From JBFKUL01 sp041635755 (lineage in GTDB: Bacteria > Pseudomonadota > Gammaproteobacteria > Burkholderiales > SG8-39): 20,911 bases of DNA. The DNA lies in NCBI GenBank assembly GCA_041635755.1, contig JBFKUL010000019.1, positions 1 to 20,911 of the forward strand, given 5' to 3'. A program made the position numbers and the translations under genes. Shown here one piece after another: positions 15,897 through 20,911 of the stretch. Under the pieces are notes generated by a model. It saw only the letters and a list, made by a program, of their open reading frames with translations. It was not told where the DNA came from and ran no database searches. Every line of letters starts with the position of its first letter. Positions within the stretch are counted from its first letter, which is position 1.

Positions 15897-16056
15897 GTCG
15901 CTCGCTGCGGCGTGGTCCTTGGCGCACGGCGCGTCCCACTAGCTGCTGGACGGCCGCTTCGATGCCGCCACCCGGAATGGCAAGGACACGGCGCGTTTCG
16001 TCCGCGAGGTGATCGGCGTGGCGCGCTACTCGCTGGGTGCTCAGCGCTCGGCGTAG
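15892..16056 (+). pseudogene. Remnant of a TetR/AcrR-family regulator, C-terminal WHG domain
   Basis: One forward frame between der and the convergent gene reads LASLAAAWSLAHGASH, then a TAG stop at 15940-15942. It continues LLDGRFDAATRNGKDTARFV and REVIGVARYSLGAQRSA to a stop at 16054-16056. The W-x-x-x-HG followed by L-x-DGRF is the pattern of the TetR_C WHG domain, and most codons end in G or C as in real genes here. The N-terminal DNA-binding part is absent; the readable part begins right at the der stop. The last 16 bases overlap the 3' end of the minus-strand gene. The assignment rests on recalled motif patterns, not a search. Confidence 0.5.
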
Positions 16057-19031
16057 GAGGCGAACACGGCCGCGCAGCGCCGCGGCGCATCGCGCTCCGC
16101 ATGGCAGCGCAGCAACCTAAACGCAGGGCTGCCCGCTGCGCGCGGAATGCGGCTCGAGTAGTACTGCCACAGGGTCTGCGCATGATCGCGGTATCCCGCG
16201 GTGAGGTATCCGGCCATCGACGCCATCAGCAGGTACTCGGTCGCCTCGCTACTGAGCTCGCTTTGGGTAGCGAGCAGCAGCGAGCCGACCTCCGCCATGC
16301 GGCCCGCGTCGCGCGCCCCCACCGCGCTGGAGAGCGCGATCCAACGCTGCTGGAAGGGAAGCAGCGTATCGTGGCAGGGTGCTTCGAGAATGCGTTTCCA
16401 GACCCCTTCCGTTTCGTCCGGCGCCAGGTAGGGGTTGAGCGCCTGCGACACGCGCACCAGGCTATGCAGCCACACGTCAAGCGTGCGCGGGTCGCGGCAC
16501 TCGATCAGCCGCGTCTTGACGATCTCAAGGTCCTTTTGCAGCTGCAACGGAACGGATTGCGGCGCGGGCGTGGCGGGCTGGGTCAGAAAGCGATACGCAT
16601 AGCGGGCGAGGCGCGCCTTCTCGATTGTCGTGAACGCATAGGCGCCGCGGAATTCCGGATCGGAGGGCCGGCGGCTGCGGCCCGGCTCGAGCATCTCCAG
16701 GACCGGCACGCCCAGCGCTGCGAGGCTGGCGACCTCGGTGGCGCTGCGCTCCATGAAGCGGTGCTTGGCGGCATTCAGGTCGAGCACCGGCCAGTAATCG
16801 GAGTTCGCCGGCATGCCGTAGCTCGCGAACAGCGGCTCGAGCGTCGCGCGATTGCCGATGTATCGTGCATCGAGATCGCCGGGGGTTCGCACGTGGACTG
16901 TCCAGAGCTCGCCCGCAAGCAGCGGCTGGTCGAAAATCCGCGCTTGCGGCGGCAGGTCAATCGGCGCCTCGCCGGCAACGATCAGCACGTCGTGGTCGCT
17001 CGCCGCGAACACCGCGTAATGCGGAAATACCTCTCCGAGCGCGCCCATCACCGACGCGAGCAGTGCCGCGTCGATTTCATAGAGCTGGAACCATTGCACC
17101 AGCAGCCCGCCGGGTTTCAGGTGGGTGCGCACCCGCTGGTAGAACTCGCGCGTGAACAGGCTCGAGACCCCGCTCACCCAGGGATTCGAAGGTTCCGAGA
17201 CGATGATGTCGTAGCGCCGGTTGTGCGTCGAAAAGTAGGTCTTCGCGTCGTCGATCAGGATTTTGCTGCGCGGGTCGGCGAACGCGGCGCTGTTGCGCGG
17301 CAGGAACCCGCGCGAGGCCTCCGCCATTGCCGACTCGATCTCCACGGTCTCGACGCGTTCGAGCCCGAGGTTCTGCAGCAGCGTGTGCGTCGTGAGTCCG
17401 GTGCCGATGCCGATCACCGCCGCATGCTTGGCGTCCGGCTTGAGCGACAGCGGCAGCGCCGCGGTGAGCACCATGGTGATCTCGTCGGTGCCGCGGCGCG
17501 CCGATGGCGCATAGATCGAGCCGTCGGACTTGCCGTTGGTGCGGATGCTGGTCGCGTCCGGGTAAAGCACGAGGTGCACGGTCGCGGTCTTGCCGTCCTT
17601 GTTAAACAGGATCTTCGCGTCGCGCGAGCTCGATAGCTCGCCATGGCGGAACACGCCGGCGGTCATCTTGCGCGCGTCGAGCTGGAACAGGCTGGCAAGC
17701 GGCAGAAAGGCCATCAAGGAGGCGGCGGCCGCAAGGACAAAAGCGCGCCGCGTAGCCGCGTAGCGATAAAGCAGCAGCAGCCCGAGCGCCACGTCGACGA
17801 CGCCGCCGGCGATCAGCGTCGCCTTGAGGCCGAGCAGCGGCAACCCCGCGTGGACGGCGAGCAGCACGCCGGCGATCGCGCCGAGCGTGTTGGCCGCGTA
17901 CACCTGACCGATGGCGGACTCGCCGGTGCCGCAGCGAAGCAGCGCCCCGGTGATCAGGGGCAGCGTCATGCCGGCGCAGAAGGTCGCCGGCAGCATCACC
18001 ATGGCCGCGATCGCCTGACCGGAAACGTTGAACAGCACGTATCCGCTCTCGGTGCGCGCCAGCCCCTTCATCAGAGACTCCATGACGCCGAAGGTCGCGT
18101 CGTACACCGGCAGCGTGGCGACGGCAAGAAGTCCCATCGCCACCTGCACCCAGCCGAGCAGGCGCTCCGGACTTCGTGTTGCATCGACCGCGCGCCGCAC
18201 CGCCAGGCCGCCGAGTGCCAGGCCGAGAATGAAGGTCGAGAGCATGAGCTCGAACGAATGCGTCGACGCGCCCAGCACCAGCGACAGCATGCGCAGCCAG
18301 CTGATCTCGTAGACGAACGAGGCGAGCCCGGTGAAGAACGCGACTGCCAGCAGCAGTCCGGTCGCCCGCTCCTCCGTGCGAGTCCGCGCCGCGAGCGGCG
18401 CGCCGCGCATGGGGCGGGCCACGAACCACACTACGGCGGCAAGCACCAGGTTGATTGCGCCGGCGGTGCGCAAGGTGCCGGGCAGCCCGACCCAAGCGAT
18501 CAGCACGAAGCCGCTGGCGAGCACGCCCACCGCCGCGCCGAGGCTGTTGGTGAAATAGAGCATGGCGACCGATTCGCCGGAGCTTGCCGGGTGCGCACGC
18601 ACCAGGCCGGCGCTCATCAGCGGAAAGGTCATGCCCAGCAGCACCGACTGCGGCAGAATGAGCAGCGTCGAAACGCCGAGCTTGGCGGCGAGCGCGAGCC
18701 ACTCCGAACCGAGTGCCGGGAGCAGAGTCGCGTGCGACCAATCGGTTACGGCGACGAATAGGTCGTGGAACACCAGCGCGAACACGCCGATAATCGCTTC
18801 CACCAGCGCGTAGCCCAGGAGCGGGTTGGAGATCCGGGCGGAAATGCGCCCGCACCAGGCGCTGCCCGCCGCGAGGCCGCCCATGAACACCATCAGCACC
18901 AGCGACTGAGCGTAGGCCGCGTGCCCGAGGAACAGCTTGAGGTAATGCGTCCAGATCGACTCGTAGATGAGGCCCGCGAAGCCCGAGGCGATGAACAGGA
19001 CGTAGAACGCGGCGCGCGGCAGGCGGCTCAT
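16041..19031 (-). CDS. Fused multi-pass membrane / spermidine-synthase-like protein
   Basis: This 996-residue protein has three parts. Residues 1-450 are strongly hydrophobic, with about a dozen membrane helices in two repeats: GFAGLIYESIW (17-27) recurs as GLASFVYEISW (235-245), and GMTFPLMS (133-140) as GMTLPLIT (354-361). Residues 460-690 resemble spermidine synthase, with the SAM-type glycine loop GIGTG (541-545), VETVEIE (560-566) and DDAKTYF (594-600). The usual catalytic aspartate region reads YDIIVSEPSNPWVSG (607-621), lacking the aminopropyltransferase Asp. NSDYWPVLDLN (743-753) is typical of these fusions. Residues 765-996 are a helical extension without clear homology. True polyamine synthesis is doubtful. 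The gene lies 46 bases after the kinase gene and is convergent with der. Confidence 0.88.
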   Translation of the reverse strand: MSRLPRAAFYVLFIASGFAGLIYESIWTHYLKLFLGHAAYAQSLVLMVFMGGLAAGSAWCGRISARISNPLLGYALVEAIIGVFALVFHDLFVAVTDWSHATLLPALGSEWLALAAKLGVSTLLILPQSVLLGMTFPLMSAGLVRAHPASSGESVAMLYFTNSLGAAVGVLASGFVLIAWVGLPGTLRTAGAINLVLAAVVWFVARPMRGAPLAARTRTEERATGLLLAVAFFTGLASFVYEISWLRMLSLVLGASTHSFELMLSTFILGLALGGLAVRRAVDATRSPERLLGWVQVAMGLLAVATLPVYDATFGVMESLMKGLARTESGYVLFNVSGQAIAAMVMLPATFCAGMTLPLITGALLRCGTGESAIGQVYAANTLGAIAGVLLAVHAGLPLLGLKATLIAGGVVDVALGLLLLYRYAATRRAFVLAAAASLMAFLPLASLFQLDARKMTAGVFRHGELSSSRDAKILFNKDGKTATVHLVLYPDATSIRTNGKSDGSIYAPSARRGTDEITMVLTAALPLSLKPDAKHAAVIGIGTGLTTHTLLQNLGLERVETVEIESAMAEASRGFLPRNSAAFADPRSKILIDDAKTYFSTHNRRYDIIVSEPSNPWVSGVSSLFTREFYQRVRTHLKPGGLLVQWFQLYEIDAALLASVMGALGEVFPHYAVFAASDHDVLIVAGEAPIDLPPQARIFDQPLLAGELWTVHVRTPGDLDARYIGNRATLEPLFASYGMPANSDYWPVLDLNAAKHRFMERSATEVASLAALGVPVLEMLEPGRSRRPSDPEFRGAYAFTTIEKARLARYAYRFLTQPATPAPQSVPLQLQKDLEIVKTRLIECRDPRTLDVWLHSLVRVSQALNPYLAPDETEGVWKRILEAPCHDTLLPFQQRWIALSSAVGARDAGRMAEVGSLLLATQSELSSEATEYLLMASMAGYLTAGYRDHAQTLWQYYSSRIPRAAGSPAFRLLRCHAERDAPRRCAAVFASYAER

Positions 19032-19039
19032 GGCGCGCG

Positions 19040-19048
19040 GTTATAGCA
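19040..19048 (-). promoter_or_regulatory. Candidate extended -10 element for the spermidine-synthase-like gene
   Basis: On the minus strand TGCTATAAC matches the extended -10 pattern TGnTATAAT with one mismatch. Transcription would start near 19033, about 2 bases before the ATG at 19031, so the message would be nearly leaderless. No Shine-Dalgarno sequence precedes that ATG. Co-transcription from the kinase gene is the alternative. Confidence 0.35.
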
Positions 19049-19077
19049 TGAGCGAATCGCCGCTGGCGCTGCCCGGT

Positions 19078-19977
19078 CTAGCTTCGAGCCTTTGCAAGAT
19101 ACGCCTCGAGCTCGGAGCGCCGAGGCGCACCGAGCCGCCCGCCGAAGCGCAGGCACTTGAGCGCTGCCGCAGCCGTTGCAAAGCGCGCCGCCTCGAGCAC
19201 CGGCTTGCCTTCGGCCAACGCCAGCGCAAAAGCGCCGTGAAATACGTCGCCCGCGCCAAGCGTGTCGATCGCCTTGATCTCGGGCGCGGCCACGCGCTCG
19301 ATCCTGCCGTCGATCCACCAGAGCGAGCCGCCCGGCCCGAGCGTTACGCCGACCGTGCCGGAGACCAGCCGGCCTACGGCTTCGAGCCGCTGCTCGATCG
19401 AGTGGCCCTCGGCGAGGATTTCGAGCCCCGATTCGGAGAACACCGGATGGCTCGCGACGGTCGCGAGCTCTCGCAGAATTTCCCGCGGCGAGATGTCCGC
19501 GTCGAGCACCGAAGGGATGCCGCGCTCGCGCGCGGCGGCAAACAACTTTAGTGCAGCGGGGCGCCAGCGCGGATCGGCCAGCACTGCATCGCACTGCGCG
19601 ACCCGCTCCAGCGGGAGTTCCGCGTCATGCTCGAACGCTTCCCGGTCGGAGTAGCCGCACACCATGCGCTCGCCGACCTCGTCGACCAGGATCGCAGAAG
19701 CGGGCGAGACGCGCGCGCCGCGCGCAATAAAGCCGCACTTGACGCCTTCGGCTTCGAGATCGGCGACGATCTCGCGGCCGCGCTCGTCTTCGGCAAGCAT
19801 GCCCCAGAACTCCGCGCTGCCACCGAGCCGCGCAACGGCGACGGCCGCGGTCGCCGCCATGCCGCCGCCGACGCGCGCATAGTCGAACGCGCGCAGCTTG
19901 GTCGGCTGCGCGGAGAGCGACTTGACGAGAAAGACGTGATCGAGCGTGGCAACGCCAAGACAAAGAACTTTGGCCAT
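19078..19977 (-). CDS. PfkB-family carbohydrate kinase, YihV-like
   Basis: The 299-residue protein has the ribokinase-fold signatures VGGGMAATAAVAVARLGG (36-53) and DTLGAGDVFHGAF (238-250), where D244 is the catalytic base. LDADISP (158-164), FSESGL (180-185) and ALKCLRFGGRLGAP (272-285) resemble E. coli YihV, the 6-deoxy-6-sulfofructose kinase. No other sulfoquinovose-pathway gene is nearby, so the substrate is left open; ribokinase-like or fructokinase-like activity is possible. A strong ribosome site, AAGGAGG, is 2 bases before the ATG on the minus strand, which is closer than ideal. The gene is divergent from the transporter across 124 bases and precedes the spermidine-synthase-like gene on the same strand. 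Confidence 0.92.
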   Translation of the reverse strand: MAKVLCLGVATLDHVFLVKSLSAQPTKLRAFDYARVGGGMAATAAVAVARLGGSAEFWGMLAEDERGREIVADLEAEGVKCGFIARGARVSPASAILVDEVGERMVCGYSDREAFEHDAELPLERVAQCDAVLADPRWRPAALKLFAAARERGIPSVLDADISPREILRELATVASHPVFSESGLEILAEGHSIEQRLEAVGRLVSGTVGVTLGPGGSLWWIDGRIERVAAPEIKAIDTLGAGDVFHGAFALALAEGKPVLEAARFATAAAALKCLRFGGRLGAPRRSELEAYLAKARS

Positions 19978-20101
19978 GGCCTCCTTCGACCGTGCAACGA
20001 CGCGTGGTTCGGGCTGACGCGGTCGCGAACCGTAATGATGCTAATCTCGCGCTGCGCCGCGTGTGGGTCGATCTTGCCTGCAGCGGCGTACTCTGTCCAC
20101 G
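19978..20101. promoter_or_regulatory. Divergent intergenic region between kinase and transporter
   Basis: This 124-base gap must hold the start signals of both divergent genes. On the plus strand TGCTAATCT (20039-20047) could be an extended -10, but no -35 box lies at proper spacing. I see no convincing promoter for the kinase and no clear operator dyad. Confidence 0.3.
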
Positions 20102-20911
20102 ATGCCGGTCGCAGCGCGGCTCGCCGCATTCTATTTCGCGTACTTCGCGTACGTCGGCGCATTCGTGCCGTATTTCCCGCTGTATCTTGCGGGACGCGGC
20201 TACGATGCGCGTCAGATCGCGCTGGTGCTGGCGCTGCCGGCGATCGCCCGAACGTTCGCGCCGGCTTTCTGGGGCTGGTTGGCGGATCGCAGCGGCGCCT
20301 GGCGTGGCATCATCCTGTTTTCCTGCCTGACGCTGGTCGCGAGCTTCGCGCTGATGCCGTTTGCCACCGGCTTGGCGAGCCTCGCCCTGCTGGTCGCGGC
20401 AATGAGCGTGCTTTCCGCTGGGGCGTTGCCGCTGGTCGAGGCGATCACGCTCACGGCGCTCGCGGGCCGCAGCGGACACTACGGCCCGGTGCGGCTGTGG
20501 GGGTCACTCGGCTTCATCGCCGGTGTGCTCGCGCTCGGCAGCTGGCTCGACGCGCATCCGGTGCAGACTTTGCCGGCCACGTTGCTCGCGCTTAGTCTTG
20601 CGACCATGTTCGTTTGCGCGCTGCTGCCGCGGCGCGCGCCGGCACCGGCCACCGACGTCGGCACGGCGCTCGGCGCCGAGCTTGCGCGGCCGGCGATCCG
20701 GGCGCTGCTCGCTGCCGGGTTCTGCATGGCGGTCGCCCACGGCGCGCTGTACGCGTTCTTCACCTTGCACCTGGAACGCCTCGGCTATTCGGGAGCGACC
20801 ATCGGCGCACTCTGGACGCTGGGGGTGCTGGCCGAGATTGCAGTGTTTCTCTACCTTCCGGCGATCTTTCGGCGTTTCGCGCTGTCCACCATCCTGCTGG
20901 CCAGCTTTGTC
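20102..20911 (+). CDS. MFS transporter, HcaT-like (3-phenylpropionate permease type), 5' part
   Basis: The reading frame is open to the right edge, giving 270 residues of an expected total near 380-400. The N terminus has FAYVGAFVPYFPLYLAGRGY, and GHYGPVRLWGSLGF (125-138) is the conserved block of the MFS_1-like/PPP family. LERLGYSGATIGALWTLGV (224-242) is also close to E. coli HcaT. About eight membrane helices are visible. HcaT takes up 3-phenylpropionate, but many relatives have unknown substrates, so the name is by family only. The ATG at 20102 gives a typical start; its ribosome site is weak. Confidence 0.85.
   Translation, partial: MPVAARLAAFYFAYFAYVGAFVPYFPLYLAGRGYDARQIALVLALPAIARTFAPAFWGWLADRSGAWRGIILFSCLTLVASFALMPFATGLASLALLVAAMSVLSAGALPLVEAITLTALAGRSGHYGPVRLWGSLGFIAGVLALGSWLDAHPVQTLPATLLALSLATMFVCALLPRRAPAPATDVGTALGAELARPAIRALLAAGFCMAVAHGALYAFFTLHLERLGYSGATIGALWTLGVLAEIAVFLYLPAIFRRFALSTILLASFV

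Noticed and set aside
13952..16183. Very long minus-strand open frame (743 codons) opposite bamB and der
   Set aside because: It lies antisense to two clearly real genes, and its translation is Arg/Ala/His-rich with no recognisable domain. This is the usual shadow frame of GC-rich DNA.
15912..18761. Two long plus-strand open frames opposite the spermidine-synthase-like gene
   Set aside because: They are antisense to a protein with clear domains, and their translations are low-complexity and charged. They are not in the frame of the TetR-like remnant either.
16041..20911. Right-hand block as a genomic island
   Set aside because: No integrase, tRNA target, long repeat or clear base-composition shift is visible, so only a rearrangement border after der is suggested.

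Overview
The window is a gene-dense, high-GC stretch (roughly two thirds G+C by eye) of a proteobacterial chromosome, almost certainly a betaproteobacterium. The evidence is the gene order ndk-rlmN-pilW/pilF-rodZ-ispG-hisS-yfgM-bamB-der, the accA-tilS pair, and the character of the proteins. I see no rRNA, tRNA, CRISPR array, insertion sequence or prophage. The species cannot be named from the sequence.

Layout. Bases 1-1428 (+) hold the 3' end of an IlvD/Edd-family dehydratase joined by an ATGA overlap to a beta-hydroxyacid dehydrogenase. Bases 1429-2025 hold a small HU-type DNA-binding gene with a plausible promoter, a dyad upstream of that promoter, and a clear intrinsic terminator. Bases 2101-4419 (+) hold an HNH endonuclease, an uncharacterised protein (probably DUF6352) and an HhH-GPD DNA-3-methyladenine glycosylase that overlaps it by 4 bases. 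Bases 4428-6702 hold accA and tilS, overlapping by 32 bases. Bases 6765-15886 are a long, tightly packed co-directional run from ndk to der. It joins nucleotide balance, 23S rRNA/tRNA methylation, type IV pilus assembly, cell shape, isoprenoid synthesis, histidyl-tRNA charging, outer-membrane protein assembly and ribosome maturation. Gaps within it are mostly 2-19 bases, with one 4-base overlap.

After der the landscape changes. Instead of the hfq-hflX-hflKC genes often found there in this lineage, the der stop codon sits in a 9-bp tandem duplication. It is followed by what reads as the 3' remnant of a TetR/AcrR regulator (WHG-type C-terminal domain) with an internal stop. Convergent to it on the minus strand lie a 996-residue membrane protein fused to a spermidine-synthase-like methyltransferase-fold domain and, upstream of that, a PfkB-family sugar kinase resembling YihV. 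Divergent from the kinase is the start of an HcaT-like (3-phenylpropionate permease type) MFS transporter that runs off the window.

Most of the window is ordinary housekeeping DNA, and I do not see a convincing new multi-gene system. The points most worth a second look are the rearrangement scar and TetR remnant after der, the duplicated membrane half and missing aminopropyltransferase aspartate of the spermidine-synthase-like giant, and the dehydratase/dehydrogenase pair at the left edge.
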